From the NCBI GenBank assembly GCA_018389105.1, contig JACATO010000086.1:1083501-1147500 (forward strand): a stretch of DNA of 64,000 bases, in the 5' to 3' direction. The notes under the pieces are model-generated. The model worked only from the letters and a program-made list of their open reading frames with translations. It was not told the origin of the DNA and made no database searches. The position numbers were made by a program, and so were the translations under genes. Shown one piece after another: positions 11,322 through 24,689 of this stretch (the first letter of the stretch is position 1; each line of letters opens with the position of its first letter). This stretch comes from Nautilus pompilius. Lineage: Eukaryota > Mollusca > Cephalopoda > Nautilida > Nautilidae.

Positions 11322-12258
11322 TTTTAAAAAATCAGCAGTGACAATGAGCTGAACAAATAGTTGAAGAGTTTCCAACAGAATTCACAAGAACACAACAAAA
11401 TATTCTTTACTGTACATTTTTCAATTGAGAGGTTCAGTGCAAAAAGCAGTATTTTGTGGATACATCAAAGATCTTTGCATAGAAAACTTGAGGCACCAGC
11501 TGCAATTTAAACTATTTTTCAGTATTCATTTCTGCTGACATTCCTTTGTACAAGCTGAGAAATGCAGAACTTAAAAACTTTTCTGACTATATGGGACAAA
11601 ATTTATCCTCAGAATCTACTTGCCAAAAAAACTAACTGGAGGTAATTTGTACAGTTTATTCAAAAGACTTGGCAGTGGCACTAACATCTCCTTAAAAAGA
11701 ACTTGTGCAGTGTCTGTAATGTATGTAGCAGGATAATAATGTAATCTGTATCCATCTTGATACAATGGAGATTTTCCACCTTTAACAATACTGCAGGTAT
11801 ATGGTACAAAGTGAACAGTGAGAATGTGATCTGGCCATCATCAGCAGAAAGATGTAGGAATGAGGGTGCTGTCAACATTTCTTAAAATAGTTTTCAGAAA
11901 CTATAAATGCTAGAATGCATCATGAGAAATATCGTTTATGGTAGTGAGAGACAATTTCATTCATATTATTTTCTTCCACTATATGAAAAATCAGCAACGG
12001 TATCTTTTACAAACTGTAAACAGATCACTTTCAGTTGCACATAGAGATAAGACAAAAAAAATAAACCTGCTGCTTCATACCTGTTGTCTCTCCCAATTTC
12101 ATTAGGAGCCTTCTGATATTAGCCCTAACCACCTCTTCTCTTGATCTGGGAATATTACTTCCCATATCCAATTATATAACAAGGATAAAGATTAATAAAA
12201 AATTCTGAAATACCACAGATACCTTTTTCCATTAAACTAGAACTGACATATCCATGTT
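11322..12258. other. Unassigned intergenic sequence
   Basis: Begins with the right flank shared by Tigger and mariner. Short ORFs only, none recognisable. Confidence 0.5.
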
Positions 12259-14030
12259 ATGCAAAGAGTACTCTGGCCAAAAATGGCATCAAATAAGCTA
12301 GCCAGTTCACTCTCTGATAATCACAAGAATAAATACATATGGAAATACAAAGTTGAATGGTCTAAGCACTCTGACTGGATAAAAGAAGAAAATTATCCAT
12401 ACTTCCATCACCAGGGTATATTTACTTGCCGAAGTACCAGAGGTATGCTGCCAGGCATGAACAATTTTCAGGCAAGGGGGAAAGAAAAATTCTTAACTTT
12501 CCCCCCATAATCTGCTCATTTGATTTCCTTTATTCACTGCCCTTATGATTTCCATGTTCATATTTTTTCATTTGTTTTTGAGATGCATTCTATAGTGCCT
12601 CCTAAACCACTATAGTATTAAATGGCAGCAAATGTGGAAAACTGGCTAAAGACTTGAGAATCTTTAGTTGCACTTCAGTACTCAGCTTCTAGGTGAAGTC
12701 TGTTTTGAGAAGGGTCAGATAAAACTTGTTGGATTTTCCCCAAAAGGTGGCTCAAAACAAAAAAACATGAGGATGAAAACAATCCAGAAAAGTCTAAATT
12801 ACCAAGACTAGTTGGGGGGAAACTATGACGATGAAGATGAAATTGATACAAGTTGTTTGGATTCAGCCCCAACTTTTAATCTCTTTTTCCTGCTTTCATT
12901 TCTCAGACTCAGGCTGATGTTTTTTCTTGACAATTTAAACTTCTCTCTAACGAAGCACTAATCCTACTTTCTCAAATGCAAGATTGACAAAAGGCACAAG
13001 CAAACCCATCATGCCAGAAAACACCAGAGAAAATCTGATTTCCAAGCTTCATCCTTCACTTCAGCTTCTTCTACAGTTTCAGAACCAAAAGAGGATCAGA
13101 TACATTTTTCTGCTAGTTACCACATTGAAGATATTGAAAATTTGCTACATGACATCTTCAAAGTTGATACAGCCATTTATGAGAGTTCTGTAACTGCTGT
13201 TTTGAATCAACATCATCTTTGTGTTCTTCATCTTAATGTAAAACCGAGCTGAGTTTTCAAACTTGCAGGAGTATTTTGTGATAAATTGCAGTGGAAAAGG
13301 AAGACACTTCAGAAATCTTTATCAAATAATAATTTTGGAATGAAATTGCCAAGAAATTTGCCTGTGGGAGAATGAAAACCACCAAAATAGGTAAGAATAC
13401 AGATGCATCTGTATGTAGTGACAAAAAAAAAATGCAAGACAAAGATGAACAGTTTTTTATCATGGTGGATGAAAGAGAAGATTACCCAATTCCTGGATGT
13501 GTGCCATTTGTAATATTGAGACAGGAAAGGTCAAATTTAATGAGAGACACTGAATGTTCCAAAGATGCTATGGACAAATGCTGCAGCATTTAGCACCAAA
13601 CAATTGCAATAAAATGAAAGGCAAAACTAACTCTACACTGTCTTGGATATATGAAGTACTAATACAATCCAATGCGCATAACCTACGCTGCATATAAGAC
13701 ATGAAAAGACTTCAATTTCCAGTAAAGAATTTTCTGGTAGACATCTATTACCACTTCCAAGAGTTCTGCCAAAATGAACCTCTAGGGATCCTTAAGCATT
13801 GCTCCACAAGATTACTTAGCCTTAAGTGAGCTCAGGATTCTGCAACAGTAGCGAGCAAAGTACAGCTATTTCCAGAGTCAAGTAGAAGTATTTTCTACAG
13901 AAATGTCAGAATATCACATCACAATGAATTTCCATGTAAGACCTGAGTTGATGAAATTAACTGATAACTTAAGCAGATTTCCATATACCAGACAGTTGGT
14001 ATACTTTGACCAGATTGCCATTGTACAAAG
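12259..14030 (+). pseudogene. hAT transposase remnant (KIAA1586-like group)
   Basis: A badly decayed hAT copy. The 83-codon ORF at 12259-12510 has YKVEWSKHSDWIKE, reminiscent of the leader before the zinc finger in this group. The strongest evidence is at about 13655-13830, where frame-hopping gives NFLVDIYYHFQEFCQNEPL followed by ILKHCSTRLLSLK, the region in which related proteins have LKHCSTRWLSL. Between them (12984-13593) the frames are open but not clearly assignable. Catalytic residues could not be placed. It is not the same subfamily as the ZBED5-like copies, whose signature is HTEVRWLS. Confidence 0.55.
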
Positions 14031-15599
14031 GGCATGAGAGGTTAGAAATTTTATCACAAAAAAATTTAGACTGTGATAAATTTTAGAGAATGTTTTTTGA
14101 TCTGTTCATGGTCCAGAACCTTGTTTCAAAATTTCACAAATTATTTAGTTGTAAGAATGAGTCAGTCAACAACCTTGATATCACAAAAGTCAAGTGAGCC
14201 CAAGGAACTGAACTGGATGCTTTGAATGAGTCCACTTGTGTCTGCAAAGAAACTTGATGATGTTGATTAGCAACTTCTTGAACAAACTGAGATACTTGGT
14301 GTACAGAGAATAAACATGAAGTGGTCATCAGCATAACAGAGATAGCGTTGTGATTCTGCACTGCCTCTTATGATTCCTTATGAGCCAGTTAAGCTTTCTT
14401 GCTCCTCTTTCAGTGCAATTGTTCATGGTCAAATTGCTTGGCTTTCACACAGCTACTCTCCAACACAGAGATCAAACAACAGTTTGGTGGGCTTTATGCT
14501 GTGTACTATTGGGAGAAAATGATAAAGACATCACTTGACAGGCACTACCATCAAACTAACTTCTTAGATGGATGGAATGTCTTCAAGTGTTTTACATTAC
14601 TGTGTGGTGGAATTGGGAGCATATTTCCTGAAAACCAGACTTTTCTCTGAAATTCTGCATTATGTATGCCAAACATTGCAAGAGTTGTGAATGCATCACT
14701 TCATAAATTACTCATTCTCTTTCTGTAACACAGTTATATTTTGCCATTTATCCTCCAAATTTCATCTAAGTTATTTAATGCATTTATAGCATTCATTGCT
14801 TTTAAGAAAGCCTGGGAATTGACTGATAGAATGTGAACTTTTATTCCAAGACTGAATATTTTAAGCCAACAGAGACTAGATGTTAATCTGTGAAATTCCA
14901 TTTTCATGTAATTCTCCTGACAAAATGCAAGGACAGTTTTCAGTCCTTAAAAGAAACTGGAATACCAAGACCGAAAAGTACTGATTTCCAATGATGATGA
15001 TAACAGAACTTTCTTTTATTTTCCAGTTTAGCCATCTCAAAATATCTAGACTACTAGTCATTTACTATCAAGTAATCATTACTGTTCCAAAAAATAAATC
15101 AGCACAATTTTTCATGGGTTATTAGGTATTCAATGTAGTGTTCCTTTTGTTTTTTTGTAATGGCATGCTGATATCTCTGGCTCTTAAACCCATTTTTTAG
15201 ATTCTCATGTACATACAAACTCCTTGTATCATGTCCTGAGACTTTGGCATCACACTGTTGCTACTTCTATTTCTGATAGCTTGTTCTTGAATGGCAGAAA
15301 TGACTTTATTTCAGATGAGCAATCATTTTAACTTTTCAAGGTTTAATCTGTTTGATGGAGATAAAATAGATTTCACCAACACTGCTTCTTGTTGTTGTTA
15401 GTTCTGGAGGTAGGATCCCTTTACTGGGTTTGTTAAATGAACATGGAAGTTATATTTTTGTTATATTACTTTAGTGAAATTTGAAATGATTTTATTCTGA
15501 TTGTTTTGAGAGATCTGTATGATGAAAAACTGATGAGACAGAGCAAGCTAGCTCATATCTCTGCACATGACAAAGATCTCAAAGCCTATCCTGGGAAAC
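14031..15599. other. Unassigned intergenic sequence
   Basis: Possibly the decayed tail of the preceding hAT, but no dimerisation motif was found. Short ORFs on both strands show nothing recognisable. Confidence 0.45.
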
Positions 15600-16590
15600 A
15601 ATGATCCCATAATGAAACAGAAATAATTCACGTTTATTTTATACAGGGCCTTGTCATGTTCTTTATCCAAGTGAAATTGGATATCACTCTTCAGTAGCAT
15701 TTGGTAGAGTGATTGTCAGTAAGTTAGGAGCAAATTTTGCCAATTAATTTAGTGCTAAGAAGGCATTCAACTACTTTCTGCAGCACTAAGGACTTCAAAA
15801 AGTACTGTAATTTTTTTTTTGAGATCTAATTTTACACCGCTTCCTCCAATAAAACCACCTAAATATTTTATTTATTTTACCTCCTATATATATATTGGTG
15901 ACGTCTGCTTGCATTTTACAGCTTTTTAAGGTAGAACATAATGTTTTATCATGTTCTTTCTCGGTACACCTCTAAGTCAAAACATCATATGTTTCTACTC
16001 CAGGCTGGCAAATCTCTAAAAAAATTTCTTCTTTTTATTTTTGACGATTTCTTGTCTGGCAAACAAAAACTACATGATTTCCTGAATGTTGTCAGTTGTT
16101 GACTTGTTTCATCTAATGGAATTTGCCAGTAACAATTATTCACATCAGGTTTTCCTAAGCATTGTGCACTTCAATCTTGATGTAATTGCTTCTATGATTG
16201 ATAAATGAAAATATTTTCTATTTATGACTTTGTTAAAGTGTTGTAGGCTGATACAAACTCTGAAGTCATCTGTTTTGGTTTTCTCAACCAATACCAGAGG
16301 ATTCACCCATTCAGTGGATTGATCTAGTTCATGTACTTTTCCAATCATTTCAACCTTTTTTTTTTTTTTTGGATAGTTTCTCATAATACCACTGGTATCT
16401 TTCTTGAAGAATTTGTAACAGCTATTTCTCTATTTCAATATAGTATGAAAGAAACACTAAAGAACTTTGATGACTTAAGCCATACAAGCCAGACAAAGCC
16501 AGCTATCTTCATTCTTCTACCACCAAACCACAAAAATATCAAACACAAAGATGAGCATTTTATTGTCTGTCTTCAGTGGTTAATAGTGTC
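15600..16590 (-). pseudogene. Gypsy LTR-retrotransposon pol fragment
   Basis: On the minus strand, 16384-16145 encodes the fingers of a Gypsy reverse transcriptase: a HELDQSTEWVNPLVLVEKTK segment (family: STEWVNP...V.K), then FRVCISLQHFNKVINRKYFH and AITSRLKCTML. After a frame change, 16140-16050 reads PDVNNCYWQIPLDETSQQL, the palm motif region (family DANSGYWQIPL, here with the catalytic Asp position still Asp). Further along, about 15705-15640, LLKSDIQFHLDKEHDKALYK matches the segment linking RT to RNase H. The YXDD box, RNase H active site, integrase and LTRs were not found. An A-rich run at 16360-16374 breaks the upstream frame. Confidence 0.78.
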
Positions 16591-16734
16591 ATTTATTTAA
16601 GATCACATCTGACCTATCTGTCCGTGCATTCTTATGGTGTTCTTACATTACGTCTGTTGCTTGTGCCATGATGATTAATGTAGAGCCAGTCTTCTTCATC
16701 AGTTTCAGATTCACAAACTCATTAAAATGTGCAA

Positions 16735-18170
16735 GCAAAAGACGTTCAATTCAAAAAGGACAATGATTTCAGAGCAAAAAGTAAAGACAGAGAGCATCAC
16801 GCATTATGCAGCTTGTGCCAATGTGATATCAATGTCATCCACTGAGAAAAGAAAAATCTGAATCAACTCATATTGTCAGAAAAGCACAAATCGAACACTT
16901 GAAGTGCAGGTACAACATTGAGCTCTTTTCCAAAATAGTAACTGCTGCTGAACTTTGTGAAATTTACCATGCCATGAAGCAGCACCAGTCTTATAGAAGT
17001 ACTGACCACAGCATAAAATCTGCGATGACACCTGCATGGCAAAAGACCAAATGTGAGAGAAAACAAAGTCAAAAGCATCAAATGAAAATGTTCTAGTGCC
17101 ATATTCCATACAAAAGAACTTGGATTACATTAAGGCAAATAATTTTTTTTTTCTTTGTCAAATGATGCCTCAAACAAGAATGCAATGAAGTGTTTACCCT
17201 TAGTTTTGAGATATTTTAATTTGAGAAGATCCAGCATTTACTTTTGGATTTTTATAGTAATAACTTCAGAAGCAATCGCAACAGAAATATTATTGAATTG
17301 CCTTTGATAATCTCAGCCTGGAGGAACTTTCTGCATAATCAGCTAACACTTGAAAAGTGCTCAAAAGGGCATCATTGCAACCAAGTGCTTGGCTCATATT
17401 TTGCACAGCACAAGAAACTGTGTGGTGCAGAAAACATCATTTTTGAGATATATATCCACTTTAGAATTTCTATGAGTAGAGCAGAGCAGTTGAGAGAATT
17501 TTCTGACTTTGTTAAAGTGGAGGAGTGCACTCTATTGAGGCACATTGTGACCAAGTGACTGTCTGTGCTGCCAGCTAATGGTCAACTGTTGAACTGTTGG
17601 AAACCTCTGACAATCTACTTTCAGAGTTTAGGTAAGGAAGTGTGTCCTAAAATAAAATGGAAATGCTTCAGGAATGATGGGATTGCCAATAAAGTGGCTG
17701 TGCTTTACTTTCTCTTTCTCAGCCACACTGAAACTATTCATGGACTGTATCGAAGTTATAGAGGGCAAGTCTTTCAGCATCCTCTTGGTGTATGAGCTAA
17801 TGAGTGACATGAATAGGAAACTGGAGAGAAGGATTTAGTACAACTTTTTTTGAGTTTGCAGTGAATTGCAGACTTAAGTAATTGATATTGGATGTGGCAG
17901 GGAAACGAAATAACAATATAATTTTTTTTAAAGACTCAAGAAGTACTTGAGTGACAGCTATGACTTGTCTGTAAACAGCTTTTACAACAAAGTCTCCAAA
18001 TTAGCTCTTGCAGACATAGTGCCCTTTGAAGAATTTTACAATGGTGTTCAAGCATGCAGTCTTAAAGAGATTGACATAGATGTGCTGTATGAAGAATTTG
18101 GCACTGTAGAAAGGTCATATCCTCCCAAGATAGAATTGCTGCACCAGTAATGCAGGGTACCTGAAACTTT
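16735..18170 (+). pseudogene. hAT transposase remnant with TTF/BED-like finger
   Basis: Starts with FKKDNDFRAKSKDREHHALC and SLCQCDINV (about 16748-16840), the zinc-finger style in which related hAT proteins have CxxCxCDFSVxHGG. It continues with KIVTAAELCEIYHAMKQHQS (16938-16999) and, at 17244-17558, KLCGAENIIFEIYIHFRISM, LREFSDFVKVEECTLLRHIV. It then shifts frame into LPANGQLLNCWKPLTIYFQS and KVAVLYFLFLSHTETIHGLY (17565-17795) and a later piece at 17947-18150. Members of this group usually read FVDVE...LLRHVGTRWLSL here, so the WLSL core is lost at a stop. About half the usual length is recognisable, with no intact catalytic triad. Confidence 0.68.
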
Positions 18171-19439
18171 TCAGCAAAGCACAGGGAGAATTCAAGATGA
18201 AGAAAAAAATCAGCTCCTACATATTGTCCACACCGTGCAGCAAGGCTCATACAGAATGAGGTTCCTCAATGATGGTCACTGCTTAAAGCATTAGTTCCTA
18301 ACCCAAATCAGAATCTTGGGGAGATCCTCAGCAGAGTCAAGGGTCATCAGAAATTGCTTTTTTAACAAAGAAAAGTGCCTGACTCTCCTCACCCCAGCAT
18401 AACATAGAAAATTTTAAATTATGATATATTTTTCTATGAGCCTGGTTCTCACCAAGAATTTCCAAACAAGGATGATCTTTGTGCTCTCTTCCATAGGTAT
18501 GAAAGACTGTGCTAGCGAGTTGTGCCAAGTCCACAAAAGGGGCAGAGCTATCATTTTGGCCATGTGAGTGAATCGCGAAGCGCAGATCATTCTGACCCAA
18601 ATTGAGCATGACACAAGACTGTCACAGCTCCAATGATGTCATGTTGCTAAATCATGTTAAGCTGTTGGTGTGGATATGCCATTTTGTAAACAAAATTGTC
18701 TTCCTTGACATGATTGTTTGTTGTAGATGAGCTCACAAATTTTTCAGGTTTTAATGGCCAAATTTCAATATTCACTATCAAGAAATGTGTATTTCATAAA
18801 CTGATCCAAATCCAATGTTTGATCAGATTGGATCAATCCAACAATTTCAAATTCTGAAGCTCAGCCAGGATGATAGCTCAATTTAATTCTGATTTCCTCC
18901 TTGAATCGCCCCTCCCCCAAAAAAAAAACTGCGCGAGTATCATCTCTTCAAACCCTCATAACTTTCGAACCACTCAAGTTCACATGCATCTACAATGCAC
19001 ACAATATTTATTTGTGGAGTGTTGTTCATCACTCAATTTGTGCATTATGGCCAATATTCACTATTTCTTAATTCAGTTAGTAATACCATTTCTGACTTTT
19101 AAAGCAATTTTTTCTTGATCCAGACTGAAGCCCTTGCCCCTGTTTTTGCAAAATGGCAAAATGCAGTTTACCATACAAGTCAGAGATTTTTTAAAGCTGG
19201 GCTCTGCTGAGTTGAGAGATCATTCTGGCTTGGTTCGCCTATAGTGTCTGCAATGCATGCAACACTGTTCATCTGAATTTCATCAATAAAACAGTTTCTG
19301 GAAGGAGAAAGAGGCAAATGTGAAAAGTACAAGATTTATGCTCTGTCAAATTCTGGGAAAAGTTACAAAGGCACTGTTTGAGGTCACCTATAGAAATTCA
19401 CATTGCAAAAAGCCTCACAGTAACAGTAGAAACTTGTTA
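18171..19439. other. Unassigned sequence between hAT remnants
   Basis: May include the decayed tail of the upstream hAT and the N-terminal zinc-finger part of the downstream one; neither could be confirmed. Minus-strand ORFs at 18337-18614 show no known domain. Confidence 0.45.
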
Positions 19440-20480
19440 AGCCAGCAGCCCTTGCAATGATCAGGACTCTCTGCAGAGATAAGATTGCCAAGAAGGTTGA
19501 ATTGGTCTTGCTACAACAGAATCAAACAACAAACTGACCATCTCACAAGATATTCTTGAATGAGTTGGTTGTGAACTGAAATAAGCTAGAAAATTTGAAA
19601 TTCAGTTCAAAGAATTTGTGGATATTGAGGACAACCCTGAGTTCATGGTGTTTGTATGGCACAAAACAATTTTGTTGGAAGATTTCTGTTTTGTGAGCCA
19701 CTTAGCACTACCACAATTGGTCAAGACATTTTTGAAATGGTCAGCGTTTTTTTAAGCAGTGAGATCTTCAATGGATGGATTGCTGTGCTGCTTGTACTGA
19801 TGGAGACCCAGCCACAATGGGAAGTCAAGTGAGATTTTGTACCTCGAAAGAGGACAACCCTGTTGTTGTTATTCATCATTTCTTGCATTGAGAACTTGGT
19901 GACCCAGGAGATTTAACTAGAGCTTCAGTTGGTTCTGAAGGATGCTATCCTAATTGTGAACTTCATCAAGGAAAGACTGAATTCTAGACTGTTCTGTGTT
20001 GTGTGTGAGGAAATGAAATTGGAGTACCAGCACTTGCTCTATTACTAAGTCCACTGGCTTTCTCGTGAGAAAATACTTTAATGCGTTATGTTGTTCAGAA
20101 TGGAATTGAAATTTTTCTGAGAGGAAAATCACTTTTTGACTGACTGCTTCAAGGATGAAGACTGGCCTTACTCGAGTGACTTTTCCAGCACTTGAACAAG
20201 TTGAATACTGAAATGCAGAAGTGAAATCAGACTATAGTTGATATTGGTAAGATCTCTTCATTTGAAAAGAAATTAGCCCTTTGGCATTTCCTGGGCTAAA
20301 TAAATTTCTTGAAGCCACTGCAAAGTATCTATCAAAAACTCGGTTGAGATTTCCCAAGAAAACTTGTCAAAACTTCAAATGAAGATAGATAATACTTGCC
20401 CAAAAATGTTGATATTCAGAAGCACAACTGGGTGAGAAATCAATTTGACTTGGACATCCATGAAGCTGGGGGATGATGTT
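19440..20480 (+). pseudogene. hAT transposase remnant, ZBED5/FAM200-like
   Basis: Not visible as an ORF but clear when frames are joined by eye: FKEFVDIEDNPEFMVFVW (about 19608; family DESTDxxNxxQLLVFVR, so the first Asp region is altered), then LQWMDCCAACTDGDPATMGS (about 19760-19823; the family's CTDGAPAMMG with its catalytic Asp). Next come KDAILIVNFIKERLNSRLFC and EMKLEYQHLLYY with VHWLSREK (about 19935-20075; family LLxHTEVRWLSRGKVL), KISSFEKKLALW (about 20245-20285) and IQKHNWVRNQFDLD (about 20410-20460). Numerous stops and shifts. It belongs to the same broad group as the copy at 2.5-4.2 kb but is more decayed. Confidence 0.8.
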
Positions 20481-22568
20481 GATGGATTCCAGGAAGAACT
20501 CCTTGATCTCCAGGAAATCCAAATTTTCCAGTGATTCCTGAGAACTTCAACCATCACCATAAGCACAGGAAGGAGGAACAGGGGTGGGGGGTAGGAGAAG
20601 AGAATGACAAACCTCGCCTTGCTCTGGACAATCTCTTTTCCTCTGTCTTGATATTGGCTTCCGAAATCCAGATATGCTTACAATTGCCTGTTCCCCCCTC
20701 CCTCCTTTGCATTTTCCCATTGTTAGAAGAAAGCAGAATGACACTGGCCAGTTACCGGAGGCTGGACACTTCTGATGACAATAATGTAGCCATAAACTAG
20801 AGAAAATTGAAGACAACAAAGAACCAGTCCAAACGCTGACTCACTGCGCATGCTCCAGTCCTGAAAAGAGTCAACACAGTATAATTAGGTCAGTGGAGAT
20901 TGCATTATAAAGTTCAAAAAGTAGTTTTTTAATGGTGTATAGTTCTTGACACAAATGAAGTACACGTAATTAAAAAAGCTTGTTTATTTAAGATGAAAAT
21001 AGTAATTCATGCAGATATCATTGTCATAAGTCAGACAATAGCCTAAATAAAGCCAATAAAAAACCAAAATTTGTATTTTTGTACACAAAAAATTTCTTTT
21101 CAAAAGTCAAAACAACTTAAACTATAGTCAATGTGTTGGGGTGAGGCACAAAAAACAGTACCTCGTGCCAGATGCAGAATTGCTACACTGGGCATAGGCG
21201 GGCAAGTACATTCTAAACATCCAGCCCAAATAATGTGCTCTTGTAGAGATAACAATGGACATATAATCTGAGTAAACCTAAAGCTGAATGGTAAAACACA
21301 GGTACTTGTAGTCTTCATTTATGTGCTCAACGTTTAGAGAGAACACATCAAGTTCTTTGATAACCGCAATGCTCTTTTAGAAAAGGAAGTGGAACTCTGC
21401 CCTGCAGATAGTGTTATAATAGTAGAAAACTAACTGCATGCCTAATAATGAGGTTGATAAGCAAGGAGGCCTGGTTACTGATCAAAGGTGGTGTAGCTGC
21501 AAAAATCAATACAATGCACTTGGCCTCAAAGATGTATTTAGACTAAATATTTTTAGGTTAAACCATTCACCATTATTCAAATAGTTGCAGTGTAGCTACC
21601 AGGATAGACAGGGTGTATGTTAGCAACAACCCATTGGTTATTCTCTGGAATTATCACAATTGTAACAGTAATATAAATTATTAAGGGATATATTAAGAAT
21701 TAAATCATTCCTGGCCACATGCCCTGCAAACACATACTAATCCACACTAATTCAGACCCAAACTATAGCCAAAACAATAGGATTTATAAACAGTGTTTTG
21801 TGGTATGAACCCAACAGCTTTTCTCAGCTTACCATACTAACCCCCACCCCCCAACAAATGTAATTCTGGTAAAATAAAAAAAACAAATACAATCACACCA
21901 ATTACATCAATAATTATAATTTATAAGAAGAAAATAGTGATTGATTGATATCTTACTAATGTGACAGGTACATAGCATGTAAACTCAACATTGTCTCCTA
22001 AAAAGGAATGGTTAAATATGGTGGTACTGATTTTTCCTTTACTGATAAACTCTGAATTTCAGACAGTGTTCACTTGATATATCAGTTACAAGATGAACAC
22101 TGACTTCTGAAAAGTTAATGTGGCATAAAATAACTATGTTATAAACAAATGACTATCAAAAATAAAGAAATCCTGAATTGAGACTTGCTCTACACTTCAC
22201 TCTTTTCAACCCATTATTGGAACTTAGAAATTTATTTTCCACTCTTCCAGTTTAGGGACCATAATCTTATCTCAGACAGATCATGTGTAACGTCCAACTT
22301 GCTAAGGCAAAACAATCTGGCATGTCTATGAGACATACCCACCACTCCCGTCAGGCAGAGAGAATTAAGTGCTTTTAGATCATCTCTCTGTAAATTTAAA
22401 TAACAAATTCCTTTTGAATGATGCTGAGATACAAGCCACATCTTGTTCCAATTCAAACTTTAAATTCCATAATCTTTATTTATCAAGTAACTGAAGCCTT
22501 TTTTTGAGTGAACATAAAACACATTCTCTTTCCTTAAATCTGCAAATACTTTGGTTTTTTCTTCTTTA
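20481..22568. other. Unassigned intergenic sequence
   Basis: Short ORFs on both strands without recognisable domains, a C-run near 21841 and A-rich runs. No transposon ends seen until the TA at 22567-22568. Confidence 0.5.
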
Positions 22569-23138
22569 CAGTCGACCCCCGCATAATCGTGGTTTGGCAT
22601 TCGCAGCCCTGGTTATTCGTGGAATTTTCCTTAGAACCTAACTAATAATTGTTCGTGGAAACCCCCACATATTCACGGAATCGCAAATATCTTCCACAAT
22701 TTTTTAATGGCTTTTTTCGTGGCAATATATATTTTTTCATGCTTTTTAATGCTAAATTATTAATAACAATATAATTTACTAGTTTTATAATATAAATACT
22801 AACATAAATTCAAATATAAAATAAACGCTATTGGCTGGAGGTTTGAAAGTAGCCAATCCGAGAGCATTATTCATTTCTCTTTGCTGCTGCCCACAAGGCG
22901 TTGTCTCAGGCAGATGCAGCCCAGCATCATCCCAGTTTACCGCGTGTAGCTATCTCGAGTGTTTCTCTGAGTGTTGTATTTTTTATTAAATTATTATTAT
23001 ATATTTACTTATATTTTTTTATTATATTTTACGTTATATTTTGACGTTTATAGGCATCTATAGGCATTTTTATGGACCACGTCCAATATTTGCGGGTGCT
23101 CTAGGAACATAACCCCCATGGATACCGGGGTACAACTG
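22569..23138. mobile_element. pogo/Tigger-type MITE
   Basis: A 570-bp element with imperfect terminal inverted repeats (left CAGTCGACCCCCGCATAATC, right reverse complement CAGTTGTACCCCGGTATCCA) and TA on each side (22567-22568, 23139-23140). The interior has no ORF. The subterminal wording (...CCTTAGAACCTAACT... on the left; ...GTTCCTAGAGCACCCGC... on the right, read inward) is typical of Tigger-group deletion derivatives. It would have been moved by a transposase from another element; its ends do not match the Tigger copies at 0.5 or 8 kb. Confidence 0.85.
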
Positions 23139-23420
23139 TATTCAATTCTTAAATATAGGACACACAATTAATCTGTTTGTGCCTCAATTAGTTTTTCTTA
23201 TGTCAACAGAGATGAAATATTCATTGACTTGTATTTTCACTTTTCCATGTTTTTTTTGTTTTTTTCATGATGTCAACAGTTGTTTCCTTCAGTTCACTGA
23301 TCTATAAGAATAACAGAAAAAAACTATTTGTTTCCAAGCTCAGCATTGGACATGAACTGACTGTGCTATAGCAGGAATGGCAAATAAATAAAGCACTTGA
23401 TAGCTCACAGCCCAGCAGGA

Positions 23421-23645
23421 AGCCATTAGAACTTACGTAATGTACAGTACATCACAAAAATAAATATGTACAGAATATTAAACTGACAGGCATAATGAGG
23501 AATAGTTCAAAGGCAAAGCTAAGCCAAGCAGCTAGAATACAAAAGATTATGGCAGGTGTGGGTCTGAAGTAAGTACTACACAATGAGAAGAATTGTACAT
23601 AATTCAACCAGAGGGCAGTAATAGGAAGTTTTCCCAAGCATCAAC
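23421..23645. repeat. Dispersed repeat, partner at 60295-60515
   Basis: Shares with 60295-60515, in the same orientation, blocks such as AGCCATTAGA, GTACAGAATATTAA, CTGACAGGCATAATG, GCAGCTAGAATACAAAAGAT and GGCAGTAAT-like endings. No coding content. It could be a SINE body, a MITE interior or part of the larger duplicated block. Confidence 0.65.
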
Positions 23646-24689
23646 GATTTTCCCTCAATAACTAGATCAGTGATTCCACAACAGTGGTAGTGATAAAACC
23701 TTGTAAAAGAACAGAATAAAAATGAATGCATTGAAAATGAGGAAAAATAGACAAATAAATGAAATTTTCCAAACAGAAAAGTAACAGCAAATAGATTTAT
23801 CTTCAAAGCAATTTTTAATATCATTTTATTTCGGTTTAAAGAAAATTCATCAACAGCAAAAGCAGAATTATATATTTCCTGTATTAGTTATTATGTGGAG
23901 TCTTTCATTTACCAATGATGAAAAAAAATGAGATAACAGCAGTGGATCTATCACTATCATCCGTCTGTCAGTGTTTACGAGCCAAATCTTTTCAAATAAA
24001 TACTTAAGAGACATTAAAATCATGAACTAAGTAATTTATAAGAAGTTACTGAGACATTTTCAGTGTTGCTTAATACTAATAGTATAAAGATAATCCAAAA
24101 AAAAGTAAAGAAATCAAATAATCTATTCTCATTTCTCTTTAAGATAACAATATTAAAGGAAACATGAACCTTAAAATTGATGTGTTGTTTCTGTTCTTCA
24201 AACTAAACAAAAATTCCATGAGTTTTGTACAATTTAAAAGATTCTATTACTCGAGAACAAAATGACACTCAGTTATAGCATTCTATATTTAATTTTGAAT
24301 TTTTTACTTCACTTCTAGATCAATTTATAACCTTTTTATTTCTCTCTTCATTATTCAATTTTTTTTTAATGCTTGACAAAGCTGAATACAAAAATCAGCA
24401 AAATTTCAGGCTTTTCTTTAAGTTACAGTGTTTCTCTCCCGTGTAAAAAATTATACCATTTTTTTTTTTGTTTTCAGAGAATTCACTAGGTTTAGTTATT
24501 CGGTTAATATACAAAAGCATCTGGACAAGTTCCAACATTCTAGTTTTCCCCCATACAGCAGAAAATCTACTCTCTCCCCAATAAACCTGCTGGACCATCC
24601 CATCCCAGAACAGAGCAGATTTCTGGGTTCATTTAAAACTGGTTTTCTCCACTACTGAATAACTTGTAGGTAAAAAAAAAAATCTGTTG
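23646..24689. other. Unassigned AT-rich sequence
   Basis: If the exon at 25280-25150 belongs to a live minus-strand gene, this stretch would be its first intron. No second exon could be identified with confidence. Confidence 0.4.
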